From: Sphingobacterium tabacisoli
Lineage (GTDB): Bacteria > Bacteroidota > Bacteroidia > Sphingobacteriales > Sphingobacteriaceae
Reading direction: 5' to 3'
Length of the DNA stretch: 64,000 bases
Assembly: GCF_017908035.1 (NCBI RefSeq)
Contig: NZ_JAEQMU010000001.1
Span: 1,240,001-1,304,000, forward strand
Below the pieces are notes generated by a model, which saw nothing but the letters and a program-made list of their open reading frames with translations, was not told where the DNA came from and did not search any database. Positions within the stretch are counted from its first letter, which is position 1. Each line of letters begins with the position of its first letter. The translations under genes and the position numbers were made by a program. Of the stretch, positions 35,121 to 44,312 are shown in pieces.

Positions 35121-37010
35121 ATGAATTCATTCTTCAAAATATCTTGTTTTTTTGTATTGACATGTTGGTCTTTATTTACCTTTGGCCAGACTTCCTCCAT
35201 AAATAAAAAGGCACAGTCAGCTTATGAAAATGCAGCAAAGCAACTTGCTCTGCAAAACAAATCCCAAGCTAAAGAAGAACTCAAAAAAGCCATACTCCTT
35301 GATCCGGCATTTGCCACAGCCTATCAACAACTCGCTGACATTTACCGCTCAGAAAAAAGATATAAGGAAGCAATCCCACTCTACAAGAAAGTTCTGCAAA
35401 TAGCCCCCGACCTAACTAAGCTGACCTTGTTTGGCTTAGGCGAATCTCAACTGGCAGAAGGTCAATACCAAGAGGCCTTGATTAATCTGACTAACTACAA
35501 TACAGAGAACCTGCCTCTAAAAAGCAGGGAAAAGGTAAAAAAATATATACAGAACTGTGAATTTGCAATCCGCTACAACAGTAAAGAGGATACACAGGTT
35601 ACTAAACTCCCCCCTAGTATCAACACGCCTGATGACGAATATTTCCCTAAGCTAACTGCAGATGGGAAAAGAATAATCTTCACACGCAAGAGCAATAACC
35701 AGGAAAACTTTTTTGAAAGTAACTTTAGTCAGGAAGGCTGGTCTACTGCCGAAAAAATTTCTGGTTCTATAAACTCCGACTTTTTCAATGAAGGGGCACA
35801 CACAATATCTCCTGATGGCAAATATCTATTTTTCACAGGATGCAACCGCCCTAACGGCATGGGAAGCTGTGACATCTATGTTTCCAAGTTTGAAAGAGGA
35901 ACTTGGAGCGCACCGCATAATCTAGGAGCACCTATAAACACAAAGGGATGGGAAGCGCAGCCTGCGATATCTTCAGACGGACGTACCTTATATTTTGTAA
36001 GCAATAGGCCTGGAGGGATGGGCGGAAGCGACATATGGAAGAGCGAATTATCAGCCGATGGAAAATGGCAGACACCACAAAATCTTGGCGACAAAGTAAA
36101 CACGGCATTTGACGAAAGGGCGCCTTACATACATGCTGACAATAAAACACTCTACTTCTCATCTGAAGGATGGCCTGGTTTTGGACAGTTTGACCTATTC
36201 AGAACTCAACTTGATAGCACAGGCCAATGGAGCACACCTACCAATCTAGGAAGACCAATAAATAACAACTACGACCAGACAGGAATACATGTAACTATGA
36301 ATGGTACACTCGGCTATATGGCATCGGCAGACTCAACTGGACAGTTAGATATCTATAGTCTGAATATGCCTAAACCAATGCAACCTATCCCTGTAGCCTA
36401 CATACAGGGAACTATATACGACGCAGAAAACAAAAAGCCACTATCGGCTATTATTTCAGTAACAAACACACAAAACGGAGATATTGTATATCTCAACGAT
36501 TCTGACTATGAAGATGGTCAATTTATAGCCACCCTACCTGTAGGTGCAAACTATGCTGTACATGTCCAAAAAGAAGGATATATGTTTGATTCTAAGCAAT
36601 ACGACATCTCGAATACAGAATTAAAAAATGAGGTATTTGAAGGCAGTGTATTTTTACAACCTATTCGGAGCGGGAGCACCACGCAATTGAACAATATCTA
36701 TTTTGACACCGATAGCGCTATTCCACTAAAGAAATCGGAAGCGGAACTTCAGCTCCTTTTAAAGTTTCTTCAACTAAATCCATCGATAACTATTGAAATA
36801 GCAGGACATACAGATAACACGGGTAACAAAGCGCACAATCAAAGGCTATCCGAGAATAGAGCAAGTTCGATAGCAAACTTTCTCCGTTCAAAAGGAATCC
36901 CCGCAAACCGAGTAATAAGTACGGGATACGGGGATACTAAACCAATTGGTGATAATACGACTGTGGACGGAAAGCAACGTAACCGTCGTACTGAAGTCAT
37001 ACTACGTTAG
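35121..37010 (+). CDS. PorE-like OmpA-family lipid-free anchor of type IX secretion (TPR, propeller, CRD, OmpA)
   Basis: A 629-aa exported protein with four parts after its signal peptide (1-22): TPR repeats (about 25-150), a PD40/WD40-like beta-propeller (about 165-430; repeated DGKRIIF, DGKYLFF, DGRTLYF, DNKTLYF), a carboxypeptidase-regulatory-like domain (about 435-520) and an OmpA peptidoglycan-binding domain (about 525-629; GHTDNTG and RASSIANFL). This order matches PorE (PG1058) of the Porphyromonas type IX secretion system. A type IX cargo is encoded just upstream on the other strand. Several such paralogs usually occur per genome, so PorE function is probable but not certain. Its stop overlaps the convergent oxidoreductase stop. 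Confidence 0.82.
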   Translation: MNSFFKISCFFVLTCWSLFTFGQTSSINKKAQSAYENAAKQLALQNKSQAKEELKKAILLDPAFATAYQQLADIYRSEKRYKEAIPLYKKVLQIAPDLTKLTLFGLGESQLAEGQYQEALINLTNYNTENLPLKSREKVKKYIQNCEFAIRYNSKEDTQVTKLPPSINTPDDEYFPKLTADGKRIIFTRKSNNQENFFESNFSQEGWSTAEKISGSINSDFFNEGAHTISPDGKYLFFTGCNRPNGMGSCDIYVSKFERGTWSAPHNLGAPINTKGWEAQPAISSDGRTLYFVSNRPGGMGGSDIWKSELSADGKWQTPQNLGDKVNTAFDERAPYIHADNKTLYFSSEGWPGFGQFDLFRTQLDSTGQWSTPTNLGRPINNNYDQTGIHVTMNGTLGYMASADSTGQLDIYSLNMPKPMQPIPVAYIQGTIYDAENKKPLSAIISVTNTQNGDIVYLNDSDYEDGQFIATLPVGANYAVHVQKEGYMFDSKQYDISNTELKNEVFEGSVFLQPIRSGSTTQLNNIYFDTDSAIPLKKSEAELQLLLKFLQLNPSITIEIAGHTDNTGNKAHNQRLSENRASSIANFLRSKGIPANRVISTGYGDTKPIGDNTTVDGKQRNRRTEVILR

Positions 37011-38080
37011 AGCTTGATAACGTCTCCTGTACGAACAGATTCATCGCATGCTAATGCTATTTGCAAACTATTGACAGCGTCTGCCATCGGCTTTGTTAAA
37101 TCTAAATCGTTAGCTATTGCATCCCGAAAAAAGATCTGCTCACGGTCGCATAGCTCTTGGTGATTGGGCTCATCAGTCAGATTAATCCATTCATCAGCTT
37201 TAACAAGCTTATTCTCCTGATCTAAATCAGCATAATGTACCCGTATCGATTCTGTCTTGGTATGGGACTCAACAGAATCCGAATTGCCATCCTTTGATGC
37301 ATCATTTGCAACTATAGAAACGGCACCTTTAGGTCCAATGACATCTTTTACAAAAAAGGCTGTCTGACTCATCATAGGCCCCCAACCTGCCTCATACCAA
37401 CCTACACTACCATCATCAAATCTAATCTGGAGCTGTCCATAGTTATAATTATCCTTTGGTATATCATTCGTAAGTCTAGCACCTATTGCAGAGACAGCAA
37501 TAGGCTTTGCTTCGGTCATCTGACACATCACATCAATATAATGTACGCCACAATCAACTATAGGACTTAAGCTCTGCATAAGGTTACGATGCACATTCCA
37601 CATATAACCTTGACTTTGCTGATTTAGATTCATCCTAAAAACAAGTGGACTTCCCATCTTCCTCCCTTCCTCTATAAAACGAATCCAGGAAGGATGATGC
37701 CTCAAAATATAACCGACTACGAGTTTTTTATTTGCTCTAATTGCAGCATCTACAACACGTTTAGCCCCGAGTACAGTATCTGCCAAAGGCTTTTCAATAA
37801 AAACATGTGCGGCATGGTCGAACGCAAGGATTGCATAGTCCTCGTGGGTATCAGGATAGGTAGAAATACATACCGCATCAGGTCTGGTTGCACTGAGTGC
37901 TGCTTGATAGTCATCAAAACAAGCATAATCGCCTCCTAGTTCCAGATTCAGTCGTTCCTTACTTTCTCCTCTTGATACCAAACCTACTATTTCAAAATCA
38001 GGATTGCTATGATAAGCCTTTGCATGGGAAGCTCCCATATTACCACATCCGACTACCAATACTTTTATAGGCTCTACCAT
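37007..38080 (-). CDS. Gfo/Idh/MocA family oxidoreductase
   Basis: Cytoplasmic NAD(P)-dependent dehydrogenase of 357 aa. The N-terminal Rossmann fold has VVGCGNMGASHAKAY; EKPLAD carries the conserved Lys of the family; VDCGVHYIDVMCQM is the typical His-containing segment of the C-terminal domain. Substrate is probably a sugar or sugar acid, unknown. It starts two bases after the Tat-type relative on the same strand, so the pair is co-transcribed. The final TAA overlaps the stop of the PorE-like gene by a shared TTAG. Confidence 0.88.
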   Translation of the reverse strand: MVEPIKVLVVGCGNMGASHAKAYHSNPDFEIVGLVSRGESKERLNLELGGDYACFDDYQAALSATRPDAVCISTYPDTHEDYAILAFDHAAHVFIEKPLADTVLGAKRVVDAAIRANKKLVVGYILRHHPSWIRFIEEGRKMGSPLVFRMNLNQQSQGYMWNVHRNLMQSLSPIVDCGVHYIDVMCQMTEAKPIAVSAIGARLTNDIPKDNYNYGQLQIRFDDGSVGWYEAGWGPMMSQTAFFVKDVIGPKGAVSIVANDASKDGNSDSVESHTKTESIRVHYADLDQENKLVKADEWINLTDEPNHQELCDREQIFFRDAIANDLDLTKPMADAVNSLQIALACDESVRTGDVIKL

Positions 38081-38082
38081 AT

Positions 38083-39354
38083 TTAAACAAAAGTTTTAAA
38101 TCCTGGTTGAGCAATTGGAGTTACATCTGGTGACATAGACCAATTATACCCTTCAGAATGAGGCCCTAACTCTTCTGTAGAAGCCATAATCTGCTCATAA
38201 GAAAGTCTCTTTCCTGTATATGCGGCTAATTTACCCCAAATAGCCAGGAGTGTAGAATTGACCATAAAATCTCCATCATTTACCAGTTTCCCTCCTGAGA
38301 TTGCGGCCATCAACTCATCGTGTTGCGTTTGATACATGTTATTAATCTTTCCTCCATACTCAAAAGCCTTATCTCCATGTATGTTGTAATTTTTCATAAT
38401 ATTAACATCAACAAACCCTTTTGTACCATTCACCTCCACAGAGTTTCGTGATTCTGTACCATTCTGTTGTCTAGAAAAATGCATTCCCTTTATACCATCA
38501 CCATAATCATACTCTACCGCAAAGTGATCAAATGTATTTCCCATGACCTCCCATGACCTACTCTGTCTTCCACCAGTAGCACTTACTGCTTTGGGTAATT
38601 TATTGCCCATAATCCAGTTCATATAGTCGACGCTATGTATTGACTGTTCTACGATTAAGTCGGAAGCGTATCGTTGAAAATAATACCAATTACGCAACTG
38701 GTACTCAAAATCTGTCCACGTATTCTTTCGCTCCTTCAGTGTCAATTCTCCTCCATAACGGAATGTAGTTACTGATTTGACTTCACCAATATCTCCATTT
38801 TGAACGCGTTGCATTATCTCTCTATTTGGAGTAGAGTACCTAAAACAAAATCCTGAAACTAGGTTTAGCTTCTTCTCCTTGGATATACGCACACTTTCCA
38901 TAACCCTCTTAAGCCCTGGAATATCTACGGCAACAGGCTTTTCACAAAAAATGTGTTTACCGGCCTCGACAGCATATGCCAAATGATCAGGTCTAAAGTT
39001 TGGTGGACTACACAGCAGCACTACATCTACCCCAGAATCGATTAAGGCACGGTACCCATCGAAACCTACAAATTGTCGTTCTTTCGGAACATCTGTACGT
39101 TGGGAATCTTTTTTATTTAAAATAAGAAGCGTTTGGTCTATCTGATCCTGAAAAGCATCTGCTAATGCTGTAACCACAACATTGGAGTCTGCGGCTAAAG
39201 CCTGAACAACCGCACCGGTACCTCTTCCTCCACACCCTACAAGCCCAACCTTAATTGTCTTAGATATGCCTAACTGATCAGCTAGTGAAATAAACGGGAT
39301 GCTTCCCAATGCTATGCCGCTACTTTTTATAAAATGACGTCTAGAGAAATTCAT
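38083..39354 (-). CDS. Gfo/Idh/MocA oxidoreductase with twin-arginine signal
   Basis: A 423-aa relative of the neighbour, but exported: from the ATG at 39354 it starts MNFSRRHFIKSSGIALGSI, a twin-arginine signal, which fits export of a cofactor-loaded enzyme. The mature part has VGLVGCGGRGTGAV (Rossmann), EKPVAVD with the family Lys, and SIHSVDYMNWIMG. Such exported forms in Bacteroidota act on glycans. An upstream in-frame start exists but would put 18 hydrophobic residues before the Arg pair. Substrate unknown. Confidence 0.87.
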   Translation of the reverse strand: MNFSRRHFIKSSGIALGSIPFISLADQLGISKTIKVGLVGCGGRGTGAVVQALAADSNVVVTALADAFQDQIDQTLLILNKKDSQRTDVPKERQFVGFDGYRALIDSGVDVVLLCSPPNFRPDHLAYAVEAGKHIFCEKPVAVDIPGLKRVMESVRISKEKKLNLVSGFCFRYSTPNREIMQRVQNGDIGEVKSVTTFRYGGELTLKERKNTWTDFEYQLRNWYYFQRYASDLIVEQSIHSVDYMNWIMGNKLPKAVSATGGRQSRSWEVMGNTFDHFAVEYDYGDGIKGMHFSRQQNGTESRNSVEVNGTKGFVDVNIMKNYNIHGDKAFEYGGKINNMYQTQHDELMAAISGGKLVNDGDFMVNSTLLAIWGKLAAYTGKRLSYEQIMASTEELGPHSEGYNWSMSPDVTPIAQPGFKTFV

Positions 39355-39612
39355 AGTTTTTAGTTGAATACAAAAAATAAAGTTATAATAATATACACGT
39401 ATTACCAATGTAAATACATAATAGTAAAGAATTCGTTACCACTTTTATCAAAATTAATATATAAATTCACAAAAAAAATAAAATCACCGTCATCACTAAC
39501 CGTTGCATTAGCGATTCTAGAAGACATTTTTTTAGCACACACATTCGAACAAAAGCATAGTCTCTTCTAGGAAACAGAGAGTACTATAATATCAAAAACA
39601 ATTACAAAAGAA

Positions 39613-40878
39613 ATGGATAACCAAACAGTCCTTGCCGAACCTTTAATTACTGACACTGCCGTTATTGTAGGAATTTTAATGGCCATACTCGGCCTTGTGT
39701 TCTATACTTCCTCCTTATCAAACAAATACATTAAGGGATTCTACAATATTATCCCGCCTTTACTACTCTGTTATTTTCTTCCTGGTGTACTCAATTCGCT
39801 CCACGTATTTGATGGAGCCAACTCTCCGCTGACAGCAGTAGGAAGCCGCTACCTATTGCCTGCCTGTCTTATTTTATTTGTTATCAGCCTAGATTTAAAG
39901 CAAATGTGGGCACTTAGAAAGCGTGCTGGCCTAATGTTCATCACAGGGACAGTAGGTATACTGCTTGGTGGTCCACTAGCAGTTTGGATTGTGTCATTAG
40001 TTGCGCCACAAGTAGTAGGTGGTGCAGGTCCGGATGAGGTATGGCGAGGACTAGGCGCTCTTGCTGGATCTTGGATTGGCGGAAGCGCCAATCAAGTAGC
40101 GTTAAAAGAAATCCTCCAACCCTCTCCAAAACTATTCTCTTCTATTATCGCAGTAGATGCAGTTGTGGCCTACCTATGGATGGCCTTCCTATTGTACGGT
40201 GCGAGTAAAGTGAAGCAATTCGACAAGTTCTTCAAAGCCGACTCCAAAGATGTAGATGAACTGATGAAGAAAATGGAAGAAAAAACACAAGCCAATGCCC
40301 GGACACCACAGACAAAAGATTTCATTATCATGCTGGCTTTAGCTTTTGGAGGAACAGGACTAGCTACATTTTTAGCTAGCCCCGTAGCTGATTTTCTCGC
40401 TACAAATTACCCGCAGCTTGAACAGTTTTCATTGACAAGTGGTTTCTTTTGGATAATCCTATTCGCTACTCTCATAGGTATAGCGCTGTCTTTTACTCCC
40501 GCTAAAGAACTTGAAAATGCCGGAGCTTCCAAAATCGGATCTGTCCTATTGTACATGCTCATTGTTACTATAGGTATGCAAATGGACATCTCAGCGATAG
40601 CGGACAATATGGGATTATTTGTTGTAGGTATTATTTGGATGTCCTTTCACGCACTACTGCTTTTGATTATTGGCAAAATTTTCAAAGTGCCGTTCTTCTA
40701 TTTTGCGGTAGGAAGTATGGCTAATGTAGGTGGGGTCGCTTCCGCTTCAGTAACCTCTGCCGCATTTCATCCATCATTGATTTCGGTTGGTGTAATATTA
40801 GCTGTTTTCGGTTATGCAATAGGCACATATGCAGGTTGGCTAACAGCGATTCTAATGCAAATGGTTTCACCAATTTAA
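39613..40878 (+). CDS. DUF819 family membrane protein (YjcL-type)
   Basis: A 421-aa protein with about 11-12 membrane helices. The segments LVFYTSSLSNKYIKGFYNIIP, GSWIGGSANQVALKE and GSMANVGGVASASVTSAAFHP are characteristic of DUF819. The fold resembles transporters with inverted repeats, and the two Gly/Ser/Asn-rich re-entrant segments suggest a substrate site, but the substrate is unknown. It has no close co-directional neighbour on the 5' side; the thioesterase gene follows after 46 bases. Confidence 0.85.
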   Translation: MDNQTVLAEPLITDTAVIVGILMAILGLVFYTSSLSNKYIKGFYNIIPPLLLCYFLPGVLNSLHVFDGANSPLTAVGSRYLLPACLILFVISLDLKQMWALRKRAGLMFITGTVGILLGGPLAVWIVSLVAPQVVGGAGPDEVWRGLGALAGSWIGGSANQVALKEILQPSPKLFSSIIAVDAVVAYLWMAFLLYGASKVKQFDKFFKADSKDVDELMKKMEEKTQANARTPQTKDFIIMLALAFGGTGLATFLASPVADFLATNYPQLEQFSLTSGFFWIILFATLIGIALSFTPAKELENAGASKIGSVLLYMLIVTIGMQMDISAIADNMGLFVVGIIWMSFHALLLLIIGKIFKVPFFYFAVGSMANVGGVASASVTSAAFHPSLISVGVILAVFGYAIGTYAGWLTAILMQMVSPI

Positions 40879-40924
40879 TTCTTTGTATCTTAAGCTTAAA
40901 TTGAGAACAGATTAATAAATTACT

Positions 40925-41368
40925 ATGGAGAATAACATTTTTTACGAAGGACAGGTCTTATGGTCTCAGATAGATGCCAATCGCCATCTTAGACACTCTG
41001 CATATGCAGATTTTTGCGCACAGGCCCGAAGCAATATGTTAAATACTTTGGGACTTTCTCTAGATCAATTTGCTAAACAAAAAATCGGACCGATTCTCTT
41101 TAGGGAGGAGCTTATTTACAAAAGAGAGATTCAACTCGATGAATATATTAAAGTGGAAATATTACTGACAAAGTTGAATTTAAAAAATGCACGTTTTTCT
41201 TTTCAGCATATTATCTACAAGGAAAATAGAGAAAAAGCGGCCGAGGTCAACGTGGATGGAGCCTGGCTCAACTTAATTGAAAGAAAGCTCACGGACATCC
41301 CAGTTGCATGGTATGAGGTCTTAAAAAAGATCCCGAAAGCAGAAAGCTACATTGAAATAAATGTTTAG
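40925..41368 (+). CDS. Hotdog-fold acyl-CoA thioesterase (4HBT family)
   Basis: A 147-aa single-domain protein. VLWSQIDANRHLRHSAYADF is the 4HBT active-site segment, with the Asp of QIDANRHLRH in the catalytic position. Members hydrolyse acyl-CoA or other thioesters in the cytoplasm. The last eight bases overlap the start of the M1 peptidase gene. Confidence 0.85.
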   Translation: MENNIFYEGQVLWSQIDANRHLRHSAYADFCAQARSNMLNTLGLSLDQFAKQKIGPILFREELIYKREIQLDEYIKVEILLTKLNLKNARFSFQHIIYKENREKAAEVNVDGAWLNLIERKLTDIPVAWYEVLKKIPKAESYIEINV

Positions 41369-43037
41369 GTCAATACAACTACTCGTTTCATTATTTATTG
41401 TTCTTGCGCTTTCCCTTCCTAAACAAGGGAAAGCGCAATTAATGAAAGCGAAAGAGCTATTTAATAAAGCTGATTCATTACGAGGTCAGTTGACACCTCT
41501 TCGCACATGCTATGATATACAGTACTACCACCTCGATGTACGTGTTGATATTGAGAATAAATTTATCTCTGGATCCAACCTTTTCAAATTTCAGGCAACT
41601 ACATCATTCAGCAGGCTACAGTTCGACCTATTTGATAATCTTAACGTAGACAGAATCGAATACCAAGGTCAATCACTCCCCTTTCATAGAGCATATAACG
41701 CTGTATTTATAGATTTCCCAAAACCCATCGAGGAAGGAAAAGTAGACTCCTTTACGGTGCAATATTCCGGCCACCCAATTCAAGCTACCCGAGCACCATG
41801 GGACGGTGGCTTCGATTGGAAAAAAGATGCAAATGGACGTCCATTTGTCGCTACCGCTTGCCAAGGTCTTGGCGCAAGTGTATGGTGGCCAAACAAAGAT
41901 CATCAATCTGACGAGGTAGACAGCATGTTAATTTCTATTTCTGTACCGAAGGGGCTCATGAATGTCTCTAACGGTAGACTAATTGGCACAGAAGACCTTA
42001 ACGATGGATACCAAAAGTTTCACTGGAAAGTCGAAAATCCTATAAACAATTATAATGTTGCTTTAAATATTGGCGACTATGTTCATTTCAAAGAAAACTA
42101 TCAAGGCGAAGAAGGCAACCTAAACATAGATTATTACATCTTGCGGGAGAATAATCAAAAAAAGAAAAAAGACCACCTCAAGAAAAATGTACACGAAACC
42201 CTACAAGCGTTTGAGCATTGGTTTGGCCCATACCCATTTTACAAAGATGGATACAAGATAGTTGAGACCGCTCATTTAGGGATGGAGCACCAAAGTGCCA
42301 TCGCATACGGCAATCGGTATCAAAATGGCTACCTAGGTCACGATTCATCAAATACAGGATGGGGCAACAAATGGGATTTTATTGTCATTCATGAATCGGG
42401 GCACGAATGGTTTGGAAATAGCATTACCGCCAAAGACATTGCAGATATGTGGATACACGAGAGCTTCACCAATTATTCCGAAGCTCTATTTATCGACTAC
42501 TTCTATGGCAAAAAAGCTAGTCAAGACTATGTCCATGGCAACCGTAGGGGTATCCTTAACGACAGCCCCCTTCAAGGGCCTTACGATGTTAATCAAGAAG
42601 GTTCCGGAGACATGTATCTTAAGGGGGGCGTCTTACACAATATGCTGAGAACCATCCTAGAAGATGATGAGAAATGGCGTTCCATATTAAGAGGGTTAAA
42701 TAAACGGTTCTATCATTCAGGGGTAGACTATCAAAATATTGTAGAATTTATGAGCAATGAGTCCGGCTTCGATTTGGGTCCGTTCTTCGCACAATATGTC
42801 CAAAGCACAACAATACCCATCCTAGAAATTCAAACCACAGAAGACGGCACTCTACAGGGCCGATGGATCAGCGATATTTCAAACTTTCAAATGCCAGTGC
42901 ATTTAGGAGTGAAAGGGCAAAAAAAGGTTCGGGTTGAGTTCAATAATAAGTTTTCAAAAATAGAGATCCCTGACTTACAAAAAGATAATTTAGAAATCGA
43001 CACCTATAATTATTATATCGGCACATTGATACAATAA
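41361..43037 (+). CDS. M1-family metallopeptidase (aminopeptidase N-like), exported
   Basis: A 558-aa zinc aminopeptidase with a signal peptide (1-26, ending GKAQ). The zinc site is complete: His344-Glu345-x-x-His348 (HESGHEW) and Glu367 18 residues on (MWIHESFTNYSE). The substrate-N-terminus motif is GMEH rather than GAMEN, as in many bacterial M1 enzymes. It is shorter than classic PepN because the C-terminal helical domain is lacking. Probably trims peptides in the periplasm, like the S46 and S9 enzymes of this window. Confidence 0.9.
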   Translation: MFRSIQLLVSLFIVLALSLPKQGKAQLMKAKELFNKADSLRGQLTPLRTCYDIQYYHLDVRVDIENKFISGSNLFKFQATTSFSRLQFDLFDNLNVDRIEYQGQSLPFHRAYNAVFIDFPKPIEEGKVDSFTVQYSGHPIQATRAPWDGGFDWKKDANGRPFVATACQGLGASVWWPNKDHQSDEVDSMLISISVPKGLMNVSNGRLIGTEDLNDGYQKFHWKVENPINNYNVALNIGDYVHFKENYQGEEGNLNIDYYILRENNQKKKKDHLKKNVHETLQAFEHWFGPYPFYKDGYKIVETAHLGMEHQSAIAYGNRYQNGYLGHDSSNTGWGNKWDFIVIHESGHEWFGNSITAKDIADMWIHESFTNYSEALFIDYFYGKKASQDYVHGNRRGILNDSPLQGPYDVNQEGSGDMYLKGGVLHNMLRTILEDDEKWRSILRGLNKRFYHSGVDYQNIVEFMSNESGFDLGPFFAQYVQSTTIPILEIQTTEDGTLQGRWISDISNFQMPVHLGVKGQKKVRVEFNNKFSKIEIPDLQKDNLEIDTYNYYIGTLIQ

Positions 43038-43143
43038 GTGAAGTGGTTATAGCGTTTTTAGAGCATAGATTCTGACCAAAAATTAACGTGATTTTATTTA
43101 ACATTTTTGTAGAGTTGGGTTACTATAATAGATTTTTTTTCAT

Positions 43144-43151
43144 TAGGTTTG
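43144..43151 (+). promoter_or_regulatory. -7 box for mreB
   Basis: TAGGTTTG, a TAnnTTTG match, giving a leader of about 30 bases before the mreB ATG. The nearest upstream TTG is too far (26 bases), so the -33 element is uncertain. Confidence 0.45.
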
Positions 43152-43184
43152 CATTATATTAAAAACAGAATTAGGACTTACTAA

Positions 43185-44207
43185 ATGGGGTTATTCAATT
43201 GGTTTACGCAAGAAGTTGCGATTGACTTGGGTACGGCAAATACCTTAATAATACACAATGATAAAGTAGTAGTGGACGAGCCTTCGATCGTAGCATTTGA
43301 TCGGACGACCAACAAAGTTATTGCCATAGGCAGACAGGCTATGCAGATGGAAGGCAAAACCCATGACAACATAAAAACGGTCAGACCGCTTAGGGATGGT
43401 GTAATAGCAGATTTTACTGCCGCAGAGCATTTGATCCGAGGAATGGTCAAATTGGTCACTAACGGCAAATCATGGTTCTTCCCGTCTTTACGAATGGTCG
43501 TATGTATTCCTTCGGGTATTACCGAAGTCGAAAAACGTGCAGTACGTGATTCAGCGGAAATAGCCGGCGCAAAAGAAGTATACCTTATTCACGAACCAAT
43601 GGCAGCTGCTGTAGGTATCGGAATTGATGTAGAAGAGCCAGTGGGTAATATGATTATCGATATCGGTGGTGGTACAACTGAAATTGCTGTTATCGCATTA
43701 TCTGGAATTGTCTGTGACCAATCCATCCGTGTAGGTGGAGACAACTTTGACTCGGATATCGTACAATACATCCGTCGCCAGCACAATATTATGATTGGAG
43801 ATCGTACAGCTGAGAAGATCAAAATCGAAGTTGGAGCTGCCCTACCTGAACTTACAGATCCTCCTGCTGACTTTGCTGTACAAGGACGTGATTTGATGAC
43901 AGGTATACCTAAGCAAATCACCGTATCCTACACTGAGATTGCACATTGCTTAGACAAATCTATTTCAAAGATTGAAGAAGCTATCCTAAAAGCATTAGAA
44001 ATCACGCCTCCAGAATTATCTGCTGATATCTACCAAACTGGGATATATCTAACAGGTGGAGGAGCCCTGCTAAGAGGTCTGGATAAAAGATTACAAGCAA
44101 AAACTAAGTTACCTATACATGTAGCTGAGGATCCTCTACGCGCTGTTGTAAGGGGAACAGGTATCGCACTTAAAAACATCGGACGTTTCAAGTTTTTGAT
44201 GCAGTAA
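43185..44207 (+). CDS. mreB: Rod-shape protein MreB (bacterial actin)
   Basis: Actin-like ATPase of 340 aa that organises lateral wall synthesis. Phosphate-binding loops are AIDLGTANTLI near the N-terminus and IIDIGGGTTEIAVIALSG; LTGGGALLRGLD lies near the adenosine site. Start ATG at 43185 gives the conserved MGLFNWFTQE with an amphipathic N-terminus. It heads mreB-mreC-mreD-PBP2-rodA, but an intrinsic terminator separates it from mreC, so it is probably expressed above the rest. Confidence 0.96.
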   Translation: MGLFNWFTQEVAIDLGTANTLIIHNDKVVVDEPSIVAFDRTTNKVIAIGRQAMQMEGKTHDNIKTVRPLRDGVIADFTAAEHLIRGMVKLVTNGKSWFFPSLRMVVCIPSGITEVEKRAVRDSAEIAGAKEVYLIHEPMAAAVGIGIDVEEPVGNMIIDIGGGTTEIAVIALSGIVCDQSIRVGGDNFDSDIVQYIRRQHNIMIGDRTAEKIKIEVGAALPELTDPPADFAVQGRDLMTGIPKQITVSYTEIAHCLDKSISKIEEAILKALEITPPELSADIYQTGIYLTGGGALLRGLDKRLQAKTKLPIHVAEDPLRAVVRGTGIALKNIGRFKFLMQ

Positions 44208-44238
44208 GGTAAATAAATATAAATTACAATTACTTCTG

Positions 44239-44284
44239 CGCGATATAGAAAAGTTGAACTTCTTCTATATCGCGTATTTTTTAG
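44239..44284 (+). terminator. Intrinsic terminator between mreB and mreC
   Basis: CGCGATATAGAA (44239-44250) pairs with TTCTATATCGCG (44263-44274) around 12 bases, followed by TATTTTTTAG. Placed inside the operon it should let only part of the transcripts reach mreC. Confidence 0.8.
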
Positions 44285-44312
44285 ATAACTAAACAAATCT
44301 CTACGGAAAAAC

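Noticed and set aside
39364..39570. 68-codon plus-strand frame before the DUF819 gene
   Set aside because: AT-rich, Ile/Lys/Tyr composition typical of non-coding sequence, no motif.
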